A stretch of DNA of 5,801 nucleotides from Methanobacteriota archaeon (GTDB lineage: Archaea > Halobacteriota > Syntropharchaeia > DAOWMC01). The stretch lies in the NCBI GenBank assembly GCA_030643285.1, contig DAOWMC010000080.1:1-5801 (forward strand), given 5' to 3'. Below are positions 1 through 5,801 of this stretch, in pieces. Within the stretch, counting starts at the first letter, position 1. Every line of letters begins with the position of its first letter. A program made the position numbers and the translations under genes. The notes beneath the pieces were generated by a model, which had not been told where the DNA came from, made no database searches, and was given only the letters and a program-made list of their open reading frames with translations.

Positions 1-1878
1 CCTGTAAAAAAAATTATAACGATCATAGGGCCACGGCGGGCAGGAAAGACTTACTTTCTGTTTCAAATCATGAAGAAGCTGCTGGCCGGTGATGTGGATA
101 TGACCGACATTATCTACATCAATTTTGAAGATGAACGAATCTTGCCTCTGGGGGCGGAAGATCTTCAACACATTTTGGATGCGTATTTTGAGCTGTATAA
201 GGACAAGAACAGGCCGTTTATTTTTTTTGATGAAATCCAGAACGTTGATGGTTGGGACAGGTTCGTAAGAAGACTCAATGATCAGGGATACCCTGTTTTT
301 CTCACCGGTTCAAACTCCAGAATGCTCGGGCGGGAGATTGCAACCGCTTTAAGAGGGCGTACCCTTACATATGAGATATTTCCTTTCTCTTTTCTTGAAT
401 TTCTAACGGCAAAAGGCATCGGATATGATGAAAATCTTGTATATGGAAGAGCAAGGCATCAAATCAGACAATTGTACGATGCATATTTCTTTTCCGGAGG
501 CTTCCCTGAAATTGCCTTCACAGAGGAAAAATCAACAAAGAACAAGATATCCAAAACCAAAACATCAAAAGCTAAAGCAACAACCAAGAAGAAGGAAGAA
601 AGGATACAGGATGTTGACGAATTTGATTTTATCGATGACTTTGAAGAAGAACCTGGTCTTGATGATGAGGGACTTGGCTTAGGTGATGAAGATCCGCTTG
701 AGTTAAGTGATGAAGATGGATTTGGTTTGGATGATGAAGATGGACTTGAGATAGGTGATGAAGATGAATTTGGCTTAGGTGATGAAGATCCGCTTGAGGT
801 GGGTGATGAAGATGGACTTGGCTTAGGTGATGAAGATGAATTTGGCCTTGATACAGGGGAAGATCTTGATTTAGATGATGAGGGGGGATCTGACTTTGAT
901 ATGGATGAGCCAAGTGAACCAAAGACAAAAAAACAACCAAAAGCACCATCAAATGAGGAACTTGAAAAAGCTACTTCAAGGATTGGAGATCTTGAGGATT
1001 CAAACGCCAAGATGAACGCAACCGTGTCCATGATGACACAGTCCAACGATGAGGTGCTTGATAAGTTAAAGAAAATGGAGGAGAGTTCGCTGCAATTTTT
1101 ATCATTGTATGAACTGGTTTCAGACCAGATAAATCCGTTTGTTAGTGATTCTTCTAAAAGTACAGCCGTTACGGAAAGGCTTGATAAGTTAGATGACAGA
1201 ATCGGCCAATTGGAGGAACTTACCTCATTGGTCAGCAGGTTGGAAAAAAAGGTCGAATCGGGTTCTAATTCTGATTTAGAGCAAATAGAAATGAAGTTCA
1301 ATAATATCTATCAGACGATGACCGAGCTTAAGGAGAAGCAGGAGGAAATTGAAGAGCAGAAAGGGTTAATGAACGAGACACAGAAGAATATGATAATCGA
1401 GGAAATAGAATCGATTAAAAAAAGTTTAAGTGAAAATCCACCCTTGCAAGGGGTGGCAAATTCTGAAAATTTAGCAGAACAATCAACACAATTAACACAA
1501 CCAATTAATACATTAGGATCAAACGGCATTCGCCTGACTCAAGTAGGAAATGACCCTATTAAGGTCCTTGCATTGATACGGTGGATTGAGTTTTTAATGG
1601 GCAAGGTTGGTAGAAATAACTTTTTGGAGACACTCAACTATTATGTCCTGATAAGGTGGATTAGTAAAGATATACGCAATCAGATGATAGAATACGCAAA
1701 AGGCATTGAACACTATGAAGATAAACCGGAGTGGAGACTCTCCCCCGAGGATCATAAAAAGTCTCTACTGTTGATTGAAACCATACGTGGAACCGAATTA
1801 AGCATGACAACGATTAATTTAACCGAACAAGAGATCTCAAAGCTGAAGAACGCAGTGGAGGGGCAATATGGGATTTAG
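1..1878 (+). CDS. flaCE: AAA_14-type ATPase fused in frame to archaellum switch protein FlaC/FlaE (5' partial)
   Basis: The frame is open from base 1 to the TAG at 1876-1878, giving 625 visible residues; the start lies upstream. The ATG at 70 is not the start, because a Walker A GPRRAGKT sits before it at residues 10-17. Next come Walker B FIFFDE (about 73-78), a sensor-like LTGSNS (101-106), a GRT...PFSFLEFL segment and GGFPE (166-170). These are typical of the archaeal AAA_14/DUF4143 ATPases. The DUF4143 part is missing. Instead there is a Lys-rich linker (177-201), acidic octapeptides (about 220-299), a FlaC domain ending in LYELVSDQINPFV (319-381), a coiled coil (about 391-480) and a FlaD/E domain with the RWIEFL...YYVLIRWIS pattern (about 517-600). 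FlaC/D/E proteins form the cytosolic ring that links CheF/CheY signalling to the archaellum motor, and FlaC-FlaE fusions are known. The ATPase front end is the odd part. It could be a true fusion, a recombination product or an assembly chimera. Confidence 0.85.
   Translation, partial: PVKKIITIIGPRRAGKTYFLFQIMKKLLAGDVDMTDIIYINFEDERILPLGAEDLQHILDAYFELYKDKNRPFIFFDEIQNVDGWDRFVRRLNDQGYPVFLTGSNSRMLGREIATALRGRTLTYEIFPFSFLEFLTAKGIGYDENLVYGRARHQIRQLYDAYFFSGGFPEIAFTEEKSTKNKISKTKTSKAKATTKKKEERIQDVDEFDFIDDFEEEPGLDDEGLGLGDEDPLELSDEDGFGLDDEDGLEIGDEDEFGLGDEDPLEVGDEDGLGLGDEDEFGLDTGEDLDLDDEGGSDFDMDEPSEPKTKKQPKAPSNEELEKATSRIGDLEDSNAKMNATVSMMTQSNDEVLDKLKKMEESSLQFLSLYELVSDQINPFVSDSSKSTAVTERLDKLDDRIGQLEELTSLVSRLEKKVESGSNSDLEQIEMKFNNIYQTMTELKEKQEEIEEQKGLMNETQKNMIIEEIESIKKSLSENPPLQGVANSENLAEQSTQLTQPINTLGSNGIRLTQVGNDPIKVLALIRWIEFLMGKVGRNNFLETLNYYVLIRWISKDIRNQMIEYAKGIEHYEDKPEWRLSPEDHKKSLLLIETIRGTELSMTTINLTEQEISKLKNAVEGQYGI
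658..897 (+). repeat. Acidic octapeptide tandem repeat (24-bp units) inside flaCE
   Basis: Seven consecutive 24-bp units run from 682 to 849 and encode octapeptides of the pattern [GSD]-D-E-D-x-[LF]-[GE]-[LIV], for example GDEDPLEL, SDEDGFGL and GDEDEFGL. Degenerate units flank them at 658-681 and 850-897. Bases 676-702 and 772-798 are identical over 27 bp, and 754-774 and 826-846 over 21 bp, so copies probably arose by recent duplication or slippage. The product is a strongly negative, probably disordered spacer between the Lys-rich linker and the FlaC domain. Acidic stretches occur near the N-terminus of some FlaC/D/E proteins, so this part may be native to the archaellum gene. Copy number could vary between strains. 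Confidence 0.9.
1857..1863 (+). promoter_or_regulatory. Ribosome binding site of flaF inside the end of flaCE
   Basis: GGAGGGG lies just before the ATG at 1868 and inside the last codons of the upstream gene. The two genes overlap by 11 bases. The site supports ATG 1868 as the flaF start and implies translational coupling between the switch protein and the stator protein. Confidence 0.7.
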
Positions 1879-2281
1879 CGTTTCTATAGCAGTTTCAATC
1901 TTTTTGGTAGGATTTTTAATTCTGTCCTCTGTTGCTTATACCTCACTTAGCAATAGTATGGGCCTTGTCAGCGATGGAAGAAAAGAGCAGAATGACCGTA
2001 TGAGAGATGTATTACAAACTGATATTAATATAACAAATGTAAGCTATGGCGCCGGAACCATCAGGGTTCGGGTTGAAAACACGGGTAGTATTGTGCTTGA
2101 TGCCAGTAAGACCGACCTGCTTATAAATGGAACATTTCAAACTGAAAATATCAGTCTTTCGCCTACAAAGGTATGGATTCCTGAAAAGACATTAAATATT
2201 ACCGTCACAGGTGCTTTGGGAAATCCCTCTCGAGTAAAAGTGGTTAGCGAAAACGGGATATCAGATTATTGGGGGGCTTAA
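1868..2281 (+). CDS. flaF: Archaellum stator protein FlaF (ArlF)
   Basis: This 137-residue protein has an N-terminal hydrophobic segment (about residues 3-27, beginning GFSVSIAVSIF) with no clear archaellin-type cleavage site, followed by a beta-rich outer domain. The start GFS...AVSI, the NTGS..LD motif (71-78) and the LLING turn (84-88) match the FlaF family. FlaF is anchored in the membrane and its outer domain sits outside it, where in studied archaea it interacts with FlaG and the S-layer to hold the motor static against the envelope. The gene overlaps flaCE by 11 bases and ends one base before flaG. Five N-X-S/T sequons lie in the outer domain (N54, N57, N87, N94, N110), which is dense for so small a protein. 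Length and order (F, G, H, I) are as expected for the family. Confidence 0.9.
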   Translation: MGFSVSIAVSIFLVGFLILSSVAYTSLSNSMGLVSDGRKEQNDRMRDVLQTDINITNVSYGAGTIRVRVENTGSIVLDASKTDLLINGTFQTENISLSPTKVWIPEKTLNITVTGALGNPSRVKVVSENGISDYWGA

Positions 2282-2282
2282 A

Positions 2283-2720
2283 ATGGCAGGGGTAGAGGTA
2301 TCGCATATAATATTTTTTATGGCCGCGGTGATAATGTCCATATCTGTTGTTGGTATGATTAGTGTAAATGTGCAGGATGTCACAAGTGCTTCAAGTGGCA
2401 GTGCAAGATTGCTATCAAATCAGCTGGAAACAGATATAACAATAATTAACGATCCTGATGAAATACCGGCAGATAGAATCTTTTATGTGAAAAATATAGG
2501 GTCATTCGCACTTGATGGGAATCTGACAGATGTTATAATTGACGGGAGATATAAATCGAGTTCGGATTTTAATATAACAGTAATCGGAAGAAGCGATCTT
2601 ATATGGGAGCAAACGGATGTGCTCAACATAACGTTGGACACTTCCATATCTAGTGGGGATCACTCAATAAGGGTGATAACTCAAAATGGTGTATCGGATG
2701 AAATGGATTTTAATATTTGA
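2283..2720 (+). CDS. flaG: Archaellum stator protein FlaG (ArlG)
   Basis: This 145-residue protein starts at an ATG one base after the flaF stop; a run of six G (2271-2276) is the likely weak ribosome binding site. It has one N-terminal membrane segment (about residues 8-30) and a beta-rich domain with KNIGSFALD (70-78) and VIIDGRY (84-90), typical of FlaG. In studied archaea FlaG, which is distantly archaellin-like at its N-terminus, assembles beneath or with FlaF at the S-layer as part of the stator. The C-terminal stretch VITQNGVSD closely parallels VVSENGISD in FlaF, so the two neighbours look like distant relatives. Sequons are at N80, N97 and N115. Its flaF-flaG-flaH placement supports the call; confusion between FlaF and FlaG is the only realistic alternative and order argues against it. 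Confidence 0.88.
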   Translation: MAGVEVSHIIFFMAAVIMSISVVGMISVNVQDVTSASSGSARLLSNQLETDITIINDPDEIPADRIFYVKNIGSFALDGNLTDVIIDGRYKSSSDFNITVIGRSDLIWEQTDVLNITLDTSISSGDHSIRVITQNGVSDEMDFNI

Positions 2721-2723
2721 GGT
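2719..2723 (+). promoter_or_regulatory. Ribosome binding site of flaH overlapping the flaG stop
   Basis: GAGGT begins inside the TGA stop of flaG (2718-2720) and precedes the flaH ATG at 2727 by a short spacer. This arrangement suits re-initiation by ribosomes finishing flaG. Confidence 0.6.
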
Positions 2724-2726
2724 TTT

Positions 2727-3422
2727 ATGCCAAAGCAATATTTATTCTCTCTGCAACGAGATGAACTGGATCAGAACTTAGGGGGAGGAATTCCTGAGGG
2801 GTCCCTCATACTGGTAGAAGGTGAAAACGGAGCTGGAAAGAGCATCATATGTCAGAGATTTGCATATGGGCTTTTAAGTAATGAAAAAAGTGTAACGTTT
2901 ATCTCTACTCAACTGACCACCAGAGGTTTTATAAATCAGATGTACTCACTGGATTATCCTATCAGTACCTATTTACTTAATAAATCACTTTTGTTTTTAC
3001 CTGTTGTTCCCCTGTTGAAAGCCTCAAGATCAAGATTAGATTTTATTGATAGACTTATTAGTTCAGAGGTTTTGTATGAAACGGATGTTTTAGTTATAGA
3101 TACAATATCCGCTATGATAAAGTACAGTGTAGATTCTGAAAAGAGTTTGGAATTATTGGACTTTTTTAAGAAGGTGGCAGCAGGTGGAAAAATAATTATA
3201 CTGTCCGTAGACAACGGCTCATTGGACAATGAAGTAATGTCTGTTTTTAAAACGGTTTGTGATATCTATTTTGAGCTAAAAAGTAAGGTTATGATGGGGG
3301 ATATAAAAAGGTCCATCTATGTAAACAAGTTCATAGGAGCACCAGGCCAGGTTAGAGGTATAGTAGGATTTCGAGTAGAGCCAAAAGTAGGTTTGGTGGT
3401 TGACATATCTTCTGTTTCGTGA
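2727..3422 (+). CDS. flaH: Archaellum ATP-binding regulatory protein FlaH (ArlH)
   Basis: This 231-residue RecA/KaiC-like protein has LGGGIPEGS (18-26) leading into Walker A GENGAGKS (32-39), then a STQLTTRGFINQM segment (60-72) that closely matches the family's conserved STELTTR region, and Walker B VLVID (121-125). FlaH is cytosolic and binds ATP. In studied archaea it associates with FlaI and forms a ring within the FlaX or FlaC/D/E scaffold, where nucleotide state is thought to regulate motor assembly. Length is normal and nothing appears truncated. The N-terminus follows a good ribosome binding site, and the gene ends 10 bases before flaI, whose own binding site overlaps the flaH stop. 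The KaiC-like fold alone would be ambiguous, but position between flaG and flaI settles it. Confidence 0.93.
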   Translation: MPKQYLFSLQRDELDQNLGGGIPEGSLILVEGENGAGKSIICQRFAYGLLSNEKSVTFISTQLTTRGFINQMYSLDYPISTYLLNKSLLFLPVVPLLKASRSRLDFIDRLISSEVLYETDVLVIDTISAMIKYSVDSEKSLELLDFFKKVAAGGKIIILSVDNGSLDNEVMSVFKTVCDIYFELKSKVMMGDIKRSIYVNKFIGAPGQVRGIVGFRVEPKVGLVVDISSVS

Positions 3423-3425
3423 GGT
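3419..3425 (+). promoter_or_regulatory. Ribosome binding site that fixes the flaI start
   Basis: GTGAGGT overlaps the flaH stop codon and lies seven bases before the ATG at 3433. It favours this ATG over an in-frame TTG at 3400, which would lie inside flaH, have no comparable site and add a hydrophobic stretch foreign to FlaI. Confidence 0.75.
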
Positions 3426-3432
3426 CTTTTTA

Positions 3433-5058
3433 ATGGTCAGTAATGCTTTAAAAGAGTCAATAAAGAATAATCCGCATCTGGGTGTTTATCTAAAGAAGTA
3501 TAAAGAAGAGTCGGGAAAGCTCCCTGAGTTTCAAGTGCAACTTTCAAGGGATTTGAAAAGCGATGATATTTTGGATTTATTGTATCCTGTTGGGGACCCG
3601 ATTTTTATTCATGTTTTCACAAAACCCGATGGTGCCAATAAATACAACGCCATCCAACCACAAATGGACGAGGATATCCATACAAAGTATGATATACTTT
3701 TGGAAAAAATACTTGAAAAGGCCCCACAGGAAGAACCCCCTGAAACAACTGATATGCTTGCACGTGTAATGTCCAAACTTCTGGATGAGTCTGTCTCCAT
3801 AGGGGAAGAACAAAAATCCAAAAGGTCAAAATCTTCAAAGGTTGGAATCGCCGAAGATGAGTACGACATAATAAGTTACTATCTGCACAGAAATATCGTT
3901 GGATCGGGCACGATAGAACCTCTTATAAGGGATCCGTATATCGAGGATATTCACTCCATTGGTATAACAAACATACATATCATCCACAAGATCTTTGATA
4001 TGATAGAGACCAACCTGAAATTTGAAAGTGGCCCATATCTTTCCAAATATCTGAGGATAATGGCCGAAAGGATAGGGAGGCCTGTAAGTGATGCTCATCC
4101 GATTTCAGATGGTGCTCTTCCGGATGGTTCCCGTATTAACATAATATACAGCGATGATGTAAGCAGAAGGGGCGGGAGTTTTACAATAAGAAAATTTTCC
4201 GCAACACCGATAAGCATTGTTCAACTTGTTAAGTGGAATACATTAAGTGTAGAAACTGCAGGATACCTCTGGACCTGTCTGGAAAACGGTCAGAATATAT
4301 TTGTGTGCGGTGAAACAGCTTCTGGAAAGACAACTGCCCTTAACGCTATGCTACCTTTTATTCAGCCCCAACAAAAGATATTCACAGCAGAAGACACCGC
4401 AGAGGTATTACCTCCACATGAAATATGGCAACAGTTGATTACAAGAGATGAGGGGCCCGAGGATTCAAGGGTTGATTTATTTGACTTACTTAGGGCAGCA
4501 TTAAGGTCAAGGCCAGACTATATTATCGTTGGAGAGATAAGAGGTAAAGAGGGTTCCGTTGCTTTTCAGGCTATGCAAACCGGACATTCCTGTATGGCTA
4601 CCTTTCATGCATCAAGTGTTAAAAAGATGATTCAAAGATTCACAGGGGATCCCATAAATGTCCCTGTCACATTCATAGATAACCTGAACATATGTATGAT
4701 TCTACAGGCAGTTTATCGGGGTGGCAAGTTTCTAAGGCGCTGCACGGCAATAGAAGAACTGGAAGGATATTATGAAGAGGCAGGAGGGGTACTAACAAGG
4801 GCTGTTTTTCAGTGGGATTCAAGAAATGATAAACACCTTTTTAGGGGGCTAAACAATAGCTTCATCCTTGAGAATAGGATAGCTGAGAAACTTGGCTATG
4901 AAGATAAAAGGCAAATCTATGAGGATGTTCTACTTAGGTCAAAGATAATAGCAAGAATGGTTGAGCTTGACATCGTAGATTATTGGCAGGTAGTTAATAT
5001 TTTTAGAGATTTTTATAACAAGGGTGGGGTTGCAAGTTTACCGTTTTCTATTACGTGA
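3433..5058 (+). CDS. flaI: Archaellum motor and secretion ATPase FlaI (ArlI)
   Basis: This 541-residue protein is a full-length GspE/PilT-superfamily ATPase of the archaellum type. An N-terminal domain (with LYPVGDPIFIH near residue 50) precedes a charged linker and the ATPase core: Walker A GETASGKT (293-300), Asp box FTAEDTAEV (317-325), Walker B region RPDYIIVGEIRG (360-371) and His box GHSCMATFH (384-392). The C-terminus, DIVDYWQVVNIFRDFY...LPFSI, is the usual FlaI ending, so the gene is not truncated. FlaI forms a cytosolic hexamer that powers both insertion of archaellins into the filament and rotation, working against the membrane platform FlaJ and with FlaH. Unusually, flaJ does not follow; a convergent glycosyltransferase gene does. 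A type IV pilus ATPase is the alternative, but the flaFGH context makes FlaI nearly certain. Confidence 0.96.
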   Translation: MVSNALKESIKNNPHLGVYLKKYKEESGKLPEFQVQLSRDLKSDDILDLLYPVGDPIFIHVFTKPDGANKYNAIQPQMDEDIHTKYDILLEKILEKAPQEEPPETTDMLARVMSKLLDESVSIGEEQKSKRSKSSKVGIAEDEYDIISYYLHRNIVGSGTIEPLIRDPYIEDIHSIGITNIHIIHKIFDMIETNLKFESGPYLSKYLRIMAERIGRPVSDAHPISDGALPDGSRINIIYSDDVSRRGGSFTIRKFSATPISIVQLVKWNTLSVETAGYLWTCLENGQNIFVCGETASGKTTALNAMLPFIQPQQKIFTAEDTAEVLPPHEIWQQLITRDEGPEDSRVDLFDLLRAALRSRPDYIIVGEIRGKEGSVAFQAMQTGHSCMATFHASSVKKMIQRFTGDPINVPVTFIDNLNICMILQAVYRGGKFLRRCTAIEELEGYYEEAGGVLTRAVFQWDSRNDKHLFRGLNNSFILENRIAEKLGYEDKRQIYEDVLLRSKIIARMVELDIVDYWQVVNIFRDFYNKGGVASLPFSIT

Positions 5059-5102
5059 TGATTACGGTGAACGGTTACGGTGGAAGATTCGTTTTAGGTC
5101 AA

Positions 5103-5130
5103 TTTTTATTACCACCGGGACTCCCGTTTT
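5103..5130 (+). terminator. Possible terminator of the archaellum operon
   Basis: Two signals lie just past flaI on the + strand: a T5 run at 5103-5107, of the kind that can end archaeal transcription alone, and a small hairpin CGGG-ACT-CCCG (5116-5126) followed by four T (5127-5130). The hairpin falls within the last codons of the convergent glycosyltransferase gene. The stem is short, so this is tentative. Confidence 0.35.
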
Positions 5131-5801
5131 AGAAAATAGTCAAAGTATGATTTGATTCTTGCGACTGCATAGATAGGTCGATAGATCATAGCAACAAATG
5201 GTGCTAACGGGATGTATATTAAGTCTCGTTTTAATGTTTTTGTCTGCAGTGCCGGAAACATACAAAATATTTCTAAAATCACATAGAGTGCAAGGATCAT
5301 AATCATGGCCTTTAAACAAAACAAGATATACCCTGCTACACTGCTAAAGCCATATATCAAAGGGGTCCCTATAAAGATGAACCCAAGATAAAAGAGCCTG
5401 ATAAACAGAAGTAAAATATCTATAAAAAACATATCCGGAATATTTACCATTGCAATAAAACCGTAACGAGGTTGAAATATCATATCCCTGTGTTTGATGA
5501 AACACTCAAGCTCGCCTCTTGACCATCTAACCCTTTGATTCCACCATGCCTTCCAGCTGTCAGGACATATGGTCCATGCCAGGGCTTTAGGTGCATAAAT
5601 TATCTTGCTTCGCTTCAGCAACTTCAGTGATGTATCAAAATCCTCAGTTATTGTATCGTTATCGTACTTTCCTATAGATTTTATATTTTCTCTTTTAAAT
5701 GCCCCAAACGCACCAGACGCAATAAGAACACTCCCGAATAAGGATTGTATTCTTTTTCCTAATTCCATTGCCAATTGATATTCATATGCCTGGCAAATTG
5801 A
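5109..5801 (-). CDS. Membrane glycosyltransferase family 2, C-terminal part (5' partial at window edge)
   Basis: The minus-strand frame is open to the right edge (231 visible residues), so the N-terminal nucleotide-sugar binding half is outside. A TTG at 5774 would be a false start within a continuous domain. Visible motifs are SGAFGAF (29-35), TEDFD (52-56, carrying the catalytic-base ED) and QRVRW (89-93), the Q-x-x-R-W signature of processive family 2 synthases such as those making poly-GlcNAc, hyaluronan or cellulose. Three hydrophobic segments follow (about 124-145, 146-161, 162-182), then a basic tail. This architecture predicts an inner-membrane enzyme that polymerises or adds sugars with the active site in the cytoplasm. 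Product and acceptor cannot be told. It converges on flaI across a 50-base gap. It could serve a surface polysaccharide or protein glycosylation; the neighbourhood alone does not decide. Confidence 0.85.
   Translation of the reverse strand, partial: SICQAYEYQLAMELGKRIQSLFGSVLIASGAFGAFKRENIKSIGKYDNDTITEDFDTSLKLLKRSKIIYAPKALAWTICPDSWKAWWNQRVRWSRGELECFIKHRDMIFQPRYGFIAMVNIPDMFFIDILLLFIRLFYLGFIFIGTPLIYGFSSVAGYILFCLKAMIMILALYVILEIFCMFPALQTKTLKRDLIYIPLAPFVAMIYRPIYAVARIKSYFDYFLKRESRW

Noticed and set aside
676..849. CRISPR-like array
   Set aside because: Units are contiguous 24-bp coding repeats with no unique spacers, and they keep the reading frame.
629..952. Minus-strand His-rich repeat protein
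   Set aside because: Another shadow of the 24-bp repeat array; its periodicity comes wholly from the coding repeat on the plus strand.
459..1301. Long minus-strand frame encoding a Ser/Pro-rich protein
   Set aside because: It is the antisense image of the acidic repeats (GAT/GAA read as ATC/TTC in one frame and shifted to Ser-rich in another); no motif or start signal, and the plus-strand domains are clear.
70..1878. ATG at 70 as the start of the first gene
   Set aside because: The frame is open to base 1 and the Walker A motif lies upstream of this ATG, so the protein begins outside the window.
3400..3432. TTG at 3400 as the flaI start
   Set aside because: It lies inside flaH without a good ribosome binding site; ATG 3433 has GTGAGGT at proper spacing and gives the normal FlaI N-terminus.
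3563..4098. Several short frames on both strands within flaI
   Set aside because: All are overlaid on strongly conserved FlaI coding sequence and show no recognisable protein features.
5772..5774. TTG at 5774 as the start of the glycosyltransferase
   Set aside because: The frame stays open to the window edge and the missing N-terminal catalytic half must lie further upstream.

Overview
The window is a piece of an archaeal motility locus. Its core is a compact same-strand run of archaellum (archaeal flagellum) genes: a flaC/flaE-type switch-complex gene, then flaF, flaG, flaH and flaI (arl nomenclature: arlCE, arlF, arlG, arlH, arlI). The gene order, the separate flaC/flaE-type component and the FlaH/FlaI sequences point to a euryarchaeon, perhaps methanogen-related. 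I cannot name a genus. Overlapping or nearly touching genes with GGAGG-type ribosome binding sites inside the previous gene indicate one transcript and translational coupling.

Layout: bases 1-1878 (+) are one uninterrupted reading frame, open at the left edge. It begins as an AAA_14-type P-loop ATPase (Walker A GPRRAGKT, Walker B FIFFDE, GGFPE near the end). Where the usual C-terminal DUF4143-like part of that family should begin, it changes to a Lys-rich linker, an acidic octapeptide repeat array, a FlaC domain, a coiled coil and a FlaD/E domain. Bases 1868-2281 are flaF and 2283-2720 are flaG, the two membrane-anchored stator proteins. Bases 2727-3422 are flaH (KaiC-like ATP-binding protein) and 3433-5058 are flaI (hexameric secretion and rotation ATPase). 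A 50-base convergent gap follows, and then the 3' part of a membrane glycosyltransferase family 2 gene on the minus strand (5801-5109), cut by the right edge.

How the genes work together: FlaI is the motor and assembly ATPase, FlaH binds it, FlaC/D/E proteins form the cytosolic ring that receives chemotaxis signals, and FlaF and FlaG couple the motor to the cell envelope. The platform protein FlaJ, normally encoded directly after flaI, is absent here, and no archaellin gene lies in the window.

The most notable feature is the in-frame ATPase::FlaCE fusion. Together with the missing flaJ, it suggests that both ends of the cassette have been rearranged, unless one or both junctions are assembly artefacts. 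The glycosyltransferase and the many N-X-S/T sequons in FlaF and FlaG would fit a glycosylated envelope, but that link is inference.
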